Shown here piece after piece: positions 1 to 5,495 of a stretch of DNA of 6,128 bases. How positions within the stretch are numbered: position 1 is the first letter of the stretch; each line of letters opens with the position of its first letter. Origin of the DNA: Oscillospiraceae bacterium (lineage in GTDB: Bacteria; Bacillota; Clostridia; Oscillospirales; Ruminococcaceae). The stretch covers positions 1 to 6,128 of the forward strand of contig JAFQBO010000208.1 of the NCBI GenBank assembly GCA_017416665.1. The letters are read 5' to 3'. A model generated the notes under the pieces. It worked only from the letters and a program-made list of their open reading frames with translations, ran no database searches and had not been told where the DNA came from. Both the position numbers and the translations under genes were made by a program.

Positions 1-8
1 ACAGTCTG

Positions 9-31
9 AGACGCTTTCAGGCGTCTTTTTT
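9..31 (+). terminator. Rho-independent terminator of an upstream gene
   Basis: A six-base-pair stem, AGACGC (9-14) with GCGTCT (21-26), has a six-base loop and runs into T26-T31. The T-run lies 3' of the stem on + only, so it ends a + strand gene that lies before the window. No coding sequence of that gene is identifiable here. Confidence 0.8.
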
Positions 32-57
32 ATTGGTTGTGAAAGTTTTGTTTTTTG

Positions 58-98
58 CATTTAATTCACGGGACGTCGTGGGCGCCGTCCCCTACAAA
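58..98 (-). repeat. Solo GTAG-headed REP-like hairpin (unit U1)
   Basis: Read on the minus strand, the unit runs from 95 to 69. It starts GTAGGGG, forms a stem GGGACG/CGTCCC (plus-strand 86-91 with 70-75) and ends CCCG. With its flanks it is a 41-base inverted copy of 5312-5352, with one mismatch (C67 against T5343). Unlike the other copies in this window it has no inverted partner unit on its CCG side. The GTAG foot beside an imperfect palindrome is the known layout of REP sequences; assignment to that class is inference. Confidence 0.75.
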
Positions 99-121
99 TG
101 GCTGATATTCGTTATTTTCAT

Positions 122-190
122 GTAGGGGCGAGCATTGCTCGCCCGCAAAATAAATTATAATTCAAACGGGCGACCAATGGTCGCCCCTAC
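122..190. repeat. Paired GTAG hairpins in BIME-like inverted arrangement (U2 and U3)
   Basis: U2 (122-145, +) contains GGGCGAGCA-T-TGCTCGCCC, a palindrome with nine-base arms centred on T135. U3 (167-190, -) contains GGGCGACCA-A-TGGTCGCCC on +, centred on A177. Each starts with GTAGGGG on its own strand, so the 69-base element begins GTAGGGGCGA and ends TCGCCCCTAC. The two CCG tails face each other across a 21-base AT-rich spacer (146-166). U2 and U3 differ only at one stem base pair, which swaps from G-C to C-G. Bases 122-162 recur directly at 5243-5283 with one mismatch. A translatable reading frame crosses this element, but it has no Shine-Dalgarno site and is made of repeat sequence. Confidence 0.85.
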
Positions 191-233
191 AAAAATTTTG
201 CAAAATAAAAATACACCGACAAATTATAATTTA
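191..233 (-). repeat. AT-rich conserved arm attached to the U3 hairpin
   Basis: The reverse complement of 190-233 aligns without gaps to 5272-5315, 38 of 44 bases identical by my count. The shared core is the CACCGA box followed by AAATTATAATTTA. On its minus strand it sits just before U3, as the right-hand copy sits before U5. This shows the repeat is larger than the hairpin and includes a fixed AT-rich arm. Confidence 0.7.
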
Positions 234-275
234 ACTGCATACGAAAATTTTACACATACTTTGTTAATACAGTAC

Positions 276-304
276 TTGCAAGAGTCTGAATTTTGTGCTA
301 TAAT
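276..304 (+). promoter_or_regulatory. Sigma-A type promoter of the proBA operon
   Basis: The -35 box TTGCAA (276-281) and a perfect TATAAT (299-304) are 17 bases apart, and TG at 296-297 gives an extended -10. Transcription would start near 311, about 38 bases before the first ATG. That leader is too short for a T-box or riboswitch, so any control would act at the promoter. The -35 lies inside the eight-base palindrome CTTGCAAG (275-282), which could be an operator half-site, but this is weak. Confidence 0.8.
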
Positions 305-348
305 AAAACAAGATATAACTATTTAATATATATAAAAGGAGTATTTTT

Positions 349-645
349 ATGAATGAAATGTTTATGGAAAACAATGTTTTTCCGCTTCCGTTTGAAATTC
401 ATCTTGTATTTGTATGTATAGCTATTGTGCTGTTCATTTTCAGATATGCCTCTTGCAGACGTATGTATCAGCTGCTCATATGTATTGCAGCAGCCGCAAC
501 ACTTCTGCTTTATATGAATACAAGCAAACTCTGGTTTAACATTGTGGGAATTATCGAACTTGCACTTATGATTGGTGCACTTGTTTCTTCAATCCTTGAC
601 AGAAAAAAACTCAAGGAACAGAGTACAGATGAGGCGGCAGAATAA
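349..645 (+). CDS. Small three-helix membrane protein of unknown function
   Basis: A 98-residue protein that I do not recognise. It has three hydrophobic segments, at roughly residues 16-33, 40-56 and 62-83. The loop between the first two contains Arg32, Arg37 and Arg38, and the C-terminal tail begins DRKKLKE. By the positive-inside rule both would be cytoplasmic, putting the short acidic N-terminus outside. The start is supported by AAGGAG (336-341), seven bases before ATG. Another Met lies at codon 4, but the first is better spaced. Its stop overlaps the next start (TAATG, 643-647), so the two are probably translationally coupled. As the first gene after the promoter it is made together with the proline enzymes. 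No motif identifies it as a transporter, sensor or enzyme. That it is a real gene is likely; its function is unknown. Confidence 0.8.
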   Translation: MNEMFMENNVFPLPFEIHLVFVCIAIVLFIFRYASCRRMYQLLICIAAAATLLLYMNTSKLWFNIVGIIELALMIGALVSSILDRKKLKEQSTDEAAE

Positions 646-1592
646 TGAAAATCGCTATTCTCGACTGGACTACTGTAACTTCAGGTGATATTTCTTCCGA
701 CATTTTCAAAGAATTCGGAGAGGTAAACTGCTTTGAACTTTGCAGCAACGAACTTGCGGCAGAACAGATTGCAGATGCTGATATGGTTTTGTGCAATAAG
801 GTTCTGATTACCGATGAAGTTATGAGCAAATGCAAAAATATAAAATATATCGGTCTTTTTGCAACAGGCTATAACAACATTGATCTGAAAGCCGCAACCA
901 GACATGGTATTACTGTTTGCAACGCCGGAAGCTATTCCACATATGCCGTGGCACAGCAGACGTTTGCCTATATTCTTGATTACTGTAACAGAATTTCCGA
1001 ATATGACAGCTTTGTAAAGAATGATGGCTGGGTGAATTCGAAAACTTTTTCAAAATTTCCTTTCCGTACTCAGGAACTTTTCGGGAAAACACTTTCCGTT
1101 ATAGGTTATGGTGCGATAGGAAAGGCGGTTGCGAAGATTGCCGACGCATTCGGTATGAACGTAATCGTAAACACAAGAACAAAGCCACAAAACTGCCCGT
1201 ATGAAGTTGTTTCGGTGGAGGAGGCTTTTTCAAGGGCTGATTTCCTTACAGTACACTGTCCGCTGACAGAACAGACTGCTGAAATCATCAACGAAAAAAA
1301 TCTTTCACTTATGAAGAAAACTGCTGTTGTCATAAATACGGCAAGAGGCGGTATTACAGATGAAAAGGCTCTTGCAGATGCTCTTAACAATGACAGAATT
1401 TCAGCGGCATATACAGATGTTCTTGTATGTGAACCAATGTCACCCGATACGCCGCTTAAAAATGCGAAAAACTGTGTCATTACACCGCATACGGCATGGG
1501 CACCGCTTGAAACAAGACTTCGTCTTATAGATATAGTATGCAACAACATAAGGGCATTTCTTGATGGAAACCCTCAGAATAAAGTAAACTGA
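645..1592 (+). CDS. D-2-hydroxyacid dehydrogenase, glycerate dehydrogenase/hydroxypyruvate reductase-like
   Basis: A 315-residue cytoplasmic oxidoreductase, near the usual 310-330 for this family, which interconverts 2-oxo acids and D-2-hydroxy acids with a nicotinamide cofactor. The Rossmann motif GYGAIG is at 154-159. The catalytic set is complete: Arg234 in NTARGG, Glu263 in CEP and His282 in TPHTA. The substrate-side segment ATGYNNID lies at 73-80. There is no C-terminal ACT domain, so it is not a long-form SerA. The NAGSYSTYAVAQ segment (93-104) resembles enzymes annotated as glycerate dehydrogenase, but the substrate cannot be fixed from sequence. The residue usually Asp at the end of the second beta strand is Thr177, followed by Arg178, which suggests NADPH rather than NADH. 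Its start overlaps the preceding stop by one base. proB follows after 19 bases. Confidence 0.9.
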   Translation: MKIAILDWTTVTSGDISSDIFKEFGEVNCFELCSNELAAEQIADADMVLCNKVLITDEVMSKCKNIKYIGLFATGYNNIDLKAATRHGITVCNAGSYSTYAVAQQTFAYILDYCNRISEYDSFVKNDGWVNSKTFSKFPFRTQELFGKTLSVIGYGAIGKAVAKIADAFGMNVIVNTRTKPQNCPYEVVSVEEAFSRADFLTVHCPLTEQTAEIINEKNLSLMKKTAVVINTARGGITDEKALADALNNDRISAAYTDVLVCEPMSPDTPLKNAKNCVITPHTAWAPLETRLRLIDIVCNNIRAFLDGNPQNKVN

Positions 1593-1611
1593 TTCCGAAA
1601 GGATAATAAAA

Positions 1612-2400
1612 ATGCTTAATATTTCAAATAAAAAAAGAATAGTAGTAAAGCTTGGAACATCAACACTTGCACACAAAACCGGCAGACTCAACATCAGAAG
1701 AATGGGGAATCTTGTAAGGGTTCTCAGCGACCTTCAGAACGCAGGCAAGGAAATCATAATAGTTTCTTCAGGTGCTGTGGGACTTGGTGTAGGAAAACTC
1801 GGACTTCGTGAAAAGCCGTCAGATACTCCTACAAAGCAGGCGGCTGCCGCTGTCGGACAGTGTGAACTTATGTACTTATATGACAACCTTTTCGACAACT
1901 ATGGTATTACCGTTGCACAGCTTCTGCTTACAAAAGCCATTATCGGTACAGAACGTGAAAAAAACGTTGAAAATGCTATGGAAAAGCTTATTTCAATGGG
2001 CGTTATTCCGATTGTCAACGAAAATGATACCGTTGCCATTGATGAGCTTGAACTTGAAATCGGTGAAAACGATTCTCTTTCAGCTGTAGTCGCAAAGCTT
2101 GCACACGCTGATTTACTTATAATACTTTCCGACATTGACGGTCTTTATGACAGTGATCCGCACAAAAACCCTGATGCACATTTCATTCCGGTTGTAACTG
2201 AAATTGATGAAAGTATCGAGGAAATGGCAGGCGGAGCAGGAAGTAAGCTTGGTACAGGCGGTATGGCAACAAAGATTAATGCCGCTAAAATCGCCAATGA
2301 TGCAGGTATTGACATGATTATCATGAATGGTAACAATCCTGAAAAGCTTTATGGTCTTTTTGAAAACGACGAAACAGGAACAATTTTTATCTCACATTAA
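1612..2400 (+). CDS. proB: Glutamate 5-kinase, short form without PUA domain
   Basis: Catalyses ATP-dependent phosphorylation of L-glutamate to gamma-glutamyl phosphate, the committed first step of proline synthesis, in the cytoplasm. The 262-residue chain is one amino-acid-kinase domain. Visible motifs are VVKLGTSTL (11-19, Lys13 for phosphate), SSGAVGLG (52-59), NENDTVA (136-142), GENDSLSA (151-158, glutamate binding), LSDIDGLYD (172-180, nucleotide side) and GTGGMATK (214-221, with Lys221). The E. coli enzyme is longer (367 residues) because of a C-terminal PUA domain. The chain here ends cleanly after the kinase fold, as in other short Firmicute ProBs, so this is not a truncation. Position 152 is Glu where E. 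coli has Asp148. GAAAGGA (1597-1603) lies eight bases before ATG. proA follows after 15 bases, and the unstable intermediate may be handed directly to ProA. Proline feedback is typical of the family but not provable here. Confidence 0.97.
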   Translation: MLNISNKKRIVVKLGTSTLAHKTGRLNIRRMGNLVRVLSDLQNAGKEIIIVSSGAVGLGVGKLGLREKPSDTPTKQAAAAVGQCELMYLYDNLFDNYGITVAQLLLTKAIIGTEREKNVENAMEKLISMGVIPIVNENDTVAIDELELEIGENDSLSAVVAKLAHADLLIILSDIDGLYDSDPHKNPDAHFIPVVTEIDESIEEMAGGAGSKLGTGGMATKINAAKIANDAGIDMIIMNGNNPEKLYGLFENDETGTIFISH

Positions 2401-2415
2401 ACGGAGGTTTTTACA

Positions 2416-3663
2416 ATGACATATGTTCAGACACTTGGTGCAAAGGCAAAAGCCGCTGAACACGCCGCTGCGTCAGCACCATCAAAACTCAAAAACGATG
2501 CTCTTAAAGCGATTGCAGATGCTCTCGTTTCAAATACAGAAAAAATTATACAGGCAAACAAGCTTGATCTTGACAATGCTGTTGCAAATGGTATGTCAGC
2601 TTCAATGCAGGACAGACTTATGCTCAATGAAACAAGAATAAAGGATATTGCCTCAGCCGTTTTAAAGCTTATTGAGGCAGAAGATCTGATAGGTTCTGTT
2701 GATTTTGGTGTTGTACGTCCGAATGGTCTCAGAATTTCAAAAACAAGAGTACCGCTTGGCGTTATCGGAATTATTTTCGAGTCACGTCCGAATGTTACGG
2801 TTGATGCCGCAACACTTTGTCTTAAAGCAGGTAACACGGTTATTCTCAAGGGCGGTAAAGAGGCAATAAACTCAAACAAGTGCCTTGCGGAAATTATGAG
2901 AGAGGCTGTTGAAACTACAGGTCTTCCGGCAGATGTTATTCAGCTCGTTGAAGATACTTCCCGTGAAACCACAGCTGAACTTATGAAGCTTAACGAATAT
3001 CTTGATGTTCTTATCCCTAGAGGTGGAGCAGGTCTTATTAAGGCTGTTGTATCACAGGCGACTGTCCCGGTTATCGAAACGGGTACGGGTAACTGTCATG
3101 TCTATGTTGACAGCAGTGCTGATATTGAAATGGCGGCTGATATTGTAAATAATGGTAAAACCCAGCGTCCTTCTGTCTGCAATGCGGTTGAAAGTCTGCT
3201 TGTACACAAGGATATTGCAAAGGACGTTCTGCCGGTAATAAAATCAAAGCTTGACGGACATAATACTGAAATAAGAGGTTGTGAAAAAACAGCTGAAATT
3301 CTCGGTGACTGTGTTGTACCTGCGACAGAGGAAGACTATGCAACCGAATTCCTCGATTACATTATTTCCGTAAAGGTTGTTGATTCTGTTGACGAGGCGA
3401 TTGCTCACATAAGAAAATATTCAACAGGTCATTCTGAATGTATTGTTACAAAAAGTCTTGATAATGCTGAAAAGTTCCAGAGAGAAGTTGACTCTGCGGC
3501 TGTGTATGTAAACGCATCAACAAGATTTACTGACGGCGGTGAGTACGGCTTTGGTGCAGAAATCGGTATTTCAACTCAGAAACTTCATGCAAGAGGTCCT
3601 ATGGGACTGCGTGAGCTTACAACAGTAAAATATCTTATAAACGGTAACGGACAGATAAGATAG
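2416..3663 (+). CDS. proA: Gamma-glutamyl phosphate reductase
   Basis: Reduces gamma-glutamyl phosphate with NADPH to glutamate 5-semialdehyde, the second step of proline synthesis, in the cytoplasm. The 415-residue length is normal for the family, which belongs to the aldehyde dehydrogenase superfamily. The nucleotide-binding part includes RVPLGVIGIIFESRPNVTVD (111-130) and AGNTVILKGGKEA (138-150). The active-site cysteine is Cys255 in the RPSVCNAVES segment. The family signature GPMGLRELTTVKY is at 394-406. All key elements are present, with no frameshift. ACGGAGG (2401-2407) sits eight bases before ATG. The proB-proA order with a 15-base gap is the classic arrangement. The semialdehyde cyclises to pyrroline-5-carboxylate, which ProC would reduce; proC must be elsewhere in the genome. 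Confidence 0.97.
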   Translation: MTYVQTLGAKAKAAEHAAASAPSKLKNDALKAIADALVSNTEKIIQANKLDLDNAVANGMSASMQDRLMLNETRIKDIASAVLKLIEAEDLIGSVDFGVVRPNGLRISKTRVPLGVIGIIFESRPNVTVDAATLCLKAGNTVILKGGKEAINSNKCLAEIMREAVETTGLPADVIQLVEDTSRETTAELMKLNEYLDVLIPRGGAGLIKAVVSQATVPVIETGTGNCHVYVDSSADIEMAADIVNNGKTQRPSVCNAVESLLVHKDIAKDVLPVIKSKLDGHNTEIRGCEKTAEILGDCVVPATEEDYATEFLDYIISVKVVDSVDEAIAHIRKYSTGHSECIVTKSLDNAEKFQREVDSAAVYVNASTRFTDGGEYGFGAEIGISTQKLHARGPMGLRELTTVKYLINGNGQIR

Positions 3664-3685
3664 ATAAATAAAAAGGAGTATTCCG

Positions 3686-4939
3686 ATGGATATACTTGAA
3701 GAAATCGACGAAACTATACAGGATAAAAAAAGAGAGTGGAATTACAGACCAATGAGAGAAAAAAATGAAACAGATGCTCTTATCGACCAGCTTCTGAAGG
3801 AATTTTCGGGTGATGCGTCCTCCGCTCCGAAAACTGCTCCCAGACAGACAGTTCACAGGGATTACAATAAACTAAATGAAACGGAAGAACGCAGGGATTA
3901 TGAAGCCTCAGCGGTACAGCAGGAGACTGTCCGCAAACAGACTTATGTTCCGCCTCAGCCGGTGTATCAGAAACCACAGGTTCCGCCTCAGCCGTCTGAA
4001 AATAACGACATGACGCAGGTGTTTTCAAGGAAAGATATTGAAAACTATGAAAGCGAAACGGATAAAACATCAGACAGCAATTACAGGGAATATGACGGCT
4101 CTGAAAACGACAGCTACAGTGGAAATGCCGGTTTTGATGACGACTACTATGACGAAAATGACTTTAATGACGACTGTGAAAAGCTTCAGCCGGAGGATCT
4201 TGACCTTGATGACGATGAGTATGCGGAATTTGAAGACTATATGTCAGCAAGAGAAGAACAGAAAAACGGTATTGTCCGTAAACCGCAGGCAAGCCTGCCG
4301 AAAAGAATATGGCGTGTTGTGTCTACAGCCCTTATTGCGGCGTTTACAATAATCGGTATTTTCAGTTCAGTGCTGTATTGCCTTGAGAAATTTGAGGCAT
4401 CACCTGCGGATAAAAAAGAGCAGGACGAGGCACTTAAAACTGAAATTGCACAGGTTATTTATCCTGTTGTTGCGACAGGTACTGACGATTTTGCGTCACT
4501 TGATGATATTTCGTCAGAACAGCTTGTTGCACTTTCACTTTGGGAAATCATTATAAACGGTGATGTAAAAGTGTTCAAAGACTCCGAAACGGAAGAAATA
4601 CTTGTCCCGCATCAGCAGGTTGAGTATGTTACTGAAAAGCTTTTCGGAAACGAGAAAAAAATTGAACCGTCTGATGTGAAAATTGACGGCGTTGAAATTA
4701 AATACAACAAGGACAAAAAGTCGTACATTATCCCTGAAAATTATGATATTTACACTCTCTATCCGACTATAAAAAATGTCAGCGAAAATGATGGTGTTTA
4801 CACTGTTACGGCTCAGTGCTACAAGGACGGCCCTCAGTGGACTCATGAAAAGAAAACATCTCCTGTTAAAACAGTCGTTTTCACTGTAAAGAAAACCTCA
4901 GAATACTATAACATTATCTCAGCAGTAACGTCTGAATAA
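3686..4939 (+). CDS. Single-pass membrane protein with acidic cytoplasmic region and extracytoplasmic domain
   Basis: A 417-residue protein whose function I do not recognise. Residues 1-41 are a charged, probably helical start ending ETDALIDQLLKEF. Residues 85-104 are Pro/Gln rich, with VPPQP at 88-92 and 99-103 encoded by identical 15-base repeats (3947-3961, 3980-3994). Residues 121-191 are strongly acidic: by hand count 29 of 71 are Asp or Glu, with only four Lys or Arg and eight Tyr. The one transmembrane helix spans about 210-232 and is preceded by KRIWR (206-210), placing the N-terminal half in the cytoplasm and residues 233-417 outside. The outer part looks folded: the stretch around 304-320 (EILVPHQQVEYVTEKLFG) and YIIPENYDIYTLYP (347-360) recall a conserved clostridial hypothetical domain, from memory only. 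AAGGAG (3673-3678) is seven bases before ATG. It is the last gene of the proBA operon. An envelope scaffold or sensor is possible but unsupported. Confidence 0.85.
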   Translation: MDILEEIDETIQDKKREWNYRPMREKNETDALIDQLLKEFSGDASSAPKTAPRQTVHRDYNKLNETEERRDYEASAVQQETVRKQTYVPPQPVYQKPQVPPQPSENNDMTQVFSRKDIENYESETDKTSDSNYREYDGSENDSYSGNAGFDDDYYDENDFNDDCEKLQPEDLDLDDDEYAEFEDYMSAREEQKNGIVRKPQASLPKRIWRVVSTALIAAFTIIGIFSSVLYCLEKFEASPADKKEQDEALKTEIAQVIYPVVATGTDDFASLDDISSEQLVALSLWEIIINGDVKVFKDSETEEILVPHQQVEYVTEKLFGNEKKIEPSDVKIDGVEIKYNKDKKSYIIPENYDIYTLYPTIKNVSENDGVYTVTAQCYKDGPQWTHEKKTSPVKTVVFTVKKTSEYYNIISAVTSE

Positions 4940-4950
4940 AATTAAATATT

Positions 4951-4995
4951 GGACAGTTCGTTTGTGCCATCCTGTCCCTAAACAAAACCAGGACA
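4951..4995 (+). promoter_or_regulatory. Two mutually exclusive hairpins after the operon's last stop codon
   Basis: GGACAG (4951-4956) can pair with CTGTCC (4972-4977). The same strand segment TGTCC (4973-4977) can instead pair with GGACA (4991-4995), which is followed at once by five T (4996-5000). The second fold resembles a weak terminator and the first an anti-terminator. It lies before the main terminator, so it may be only a 3' end-processing or backup termination structure. Confidence 0.35.
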
Positions 4996-5017
4996 TTTTT
5001 ATTCATAAGCTATTTAT

Positions 5018-5046
5018 GGGTACAGTGTCTTGCTGTACCCTTTTTT
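5018..5046 (+). terminator. Strong rho-independent terminator of the proBA operon
   Basis: A perfect eight-base-pair stem, GGGTACAG (5018-5025) with CTGTACCC (5033-5040), has a seven-base loop and is followed directly by six T (5041-5046). It lies about 80 bases after the stop of the last operon gene and separates the operon from the Fic gene downstream. Confidence 0.92.
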
Positions 5047-5054
5047 GCGTTTTT

Positions 5055-5160
5055 ATTTTTTTCTGTTCTTTTTTTACCTAAAGGTATCCAATCTTTAACG
5101 CTTCGCTATAATTTGCTAAAGCAAATTAAAAAAGATTTGTATTCAAAAAAGAACCAAAAA
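5055..5160. repeat. Roughly 100-base imperfect palindrome, possible miniature mobile element
   Basis: Nested inverted segments share one centre. GTTCTTTTTT (5065-5074) pairs with AAAAAAGAAC (5145-5154), AATCTTT (5090-5096) with AAAGATT (5131-5137), and TAATTTGC (5109-5116) with GCAAATTA (5121-5128). T-rich and A-rich flanks extend the symmetry to about 5055 and 5160. There is no T-run after the inner stem on either strand, so it is not a simple terminator. It has no coding capacity. A dispersed non-autonomous element is the likeliest reading, but only one copy is visible here. Confidence 0.55.
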
Positions 5161-5242
5161 ACTTTTAATTTCGCTTATACTTTAACTGAATATGTTTCAT
5201 TAAGCTCGAAGTGATAGTAAAATAAAACTGTGAAATAAAGTA
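5161..5242. other. AT-rich spacer with no recognised feature
   Basis: Between the long palindrome and the second repeat block I see no reading frame with a ribosome site, no clear promoter and no hairpin. The full gap 4940-5561 (622 bases) therefore consists of the alternative hairpins, terminator, palindrome, this spacer, the GTAG repeat block and the Fic gene's leader. Confidence 0.5.
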
Positions 5243-5266
5243 GTAGGGGCGAGCAATGCTCGCCCG
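5243..5266 (+). repeat. GTAG-headed REP-like hairpin (unit U4)
   Basis: This unit starts GTAGGGG and forms GGGCGAGCA-A-TGCTCGCCC, nine-base arms around A5256. Together with its downstream flank (to 5283) it repeats 122-162 in direct orientation, differing at one base, T135 against A5256. That base is the exact centre of the palindrome. It lies head-to-tail with U5. Confidence 0.8.
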
Positions 5267-5271
5267 CAAAA

Positions 5272-5314
5272 TAAATTATAATTTATCGGTGCAATTTAAT
5301 TTTGCAATTTTTTT
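5272..5314 (+). repeat. AT-rich conserved arm attached to the U5 hairpin
   Basis: This is the inverted counterpart of 191-233, with 38 of 44 matches when the adjoining G is included. It carries the AAATTATAATTTA core followed by TCGGTG and runs into GTAGGGG of U5. The arm is conserved between the two blocks while the hairpins attached to it differ in sequence. Confidence 0.7.
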
Positions 5315-5390
5315 GTAGGGGACGGCGCCCACGACGTCCCGTTAATTAAATGTAATTTTTTGGCGGTGCGTCGAAGGCGCCGCACCCTAC
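5315..5390. repeat. Paired GTAG hairpins in BIME-like inverted arrangement (U5 and U6)
   Basis: U5 (5315-5341, +) has stem GGGACG (5319-5324) with CGTCCC (5335-5340). U6 (5364-5390, -) has stem GGTGCG (5365-5370) with CGCACC (5381-5386) on +. Both start GTAGGG on their own strand, and their CCG tails face each other across 22 AT-rich bases (5342-5363), the same plan as U2/U3. Comparing U5 with U6, all four stem differences form two compensated base pairs; the other two differences fall between the arms. U5 with flanks is an inverted copy of 58-98. A short frame starting at 5360 crosses U6, but it lacks a ribosome site and is not a gene. Confidence 0.85.
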
Positions 5391-5443
5391 AGATAATAGG
5401 TGCGGAAAATAAAATATTTGTGTGGCATATAAAAATTTACCTT

Positions 5444-5472
5444 ACGACAACTCATCATGCATTAATTATAAT
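5444..5472 (+). promoter_or_regulatory. Possible promoter of the Fic gene
   Basis: A perfect TATAAT (5467-5472) lies 17 bases after ACGACA (5444-5449), which matches four of six positions of TTGACA. Transcription would start near 5479, giving a leader of about 80 bases. The region is AT-rich, so a chance TATAAT is possible. No other candidate upstream of the gene is better. Confidence 0.45.
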
Positions 5473-5495
5473 AACGCTTAATGTATGCCCGAAAA

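Larger units (their letters stand above)
276..5046 (+). other. Predicted five-gene transcription unit with proBA
   Basis: One promoter (276-304), five + strand genes separated by a one-base overlap or by 19, 15 and 22 bases, and one strong terminator (5018-5046) indicate a single operon. I see no internal terminator or convincing internal promoter. Order: small membrane protein, D-2-hydroxyacid dehydrogenase, proB, proA, acidic single-pass membrane protein. proC, which completes proline synthesis, is absent from the window. Confidence 0.75.

Noticed and set aside
122..233. CRISPR-like array suggested by repeated hairpin units
   Set aside because: Units are in both orientations, spacers are AT-rich and related to each other, and spacing is irregular. 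This fits REP-like repeats, not CRISPR.
135..326. 63-residue open frame on + covering the left repeat block and promoter
   Set aside because: Its sequence is built from the hairpin repeats and AT-rich arm, it lacks a ribosome site, and the operon promoter lies inside it.
305..348. T-box or riboswitch controlling proBA, as known in some Firmicutes
   Set aside because: Only about 38 bases separate the likely transcript start from the first ATG, and no specifier stem or terminator is present.
1106..1549. 147-residue minus-strand open frame inside the dehydrogenase gene
   Set aside because: Antisense shadow of a well-supported gene; no ribosome site or family match. The same applies to other frames opposite proB, proA and the membrane protein.
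645..1592. Naming the dehydrogenase serA or hprA
   Set aside because: No ACT domain for long-form SerA, and substrate specificity within D-2-hydroxyacid dehydrogenases cannot be read from motifs alone.
1612..2400. proB truncated relative to E. coli ProB
   Set aside because: The missing part is just the C-terminal PUA domain; the kinase domain is complete and short ProBs are normal in many Firmicutes.
5109..5130. TAATTTGC/GCAAATTA hairpin as a terminator
   Set aside because: Followed by A on + and by TATAGCG on -, so no T-run follows it on either strand. It is better explained as the core of the long palindrome.
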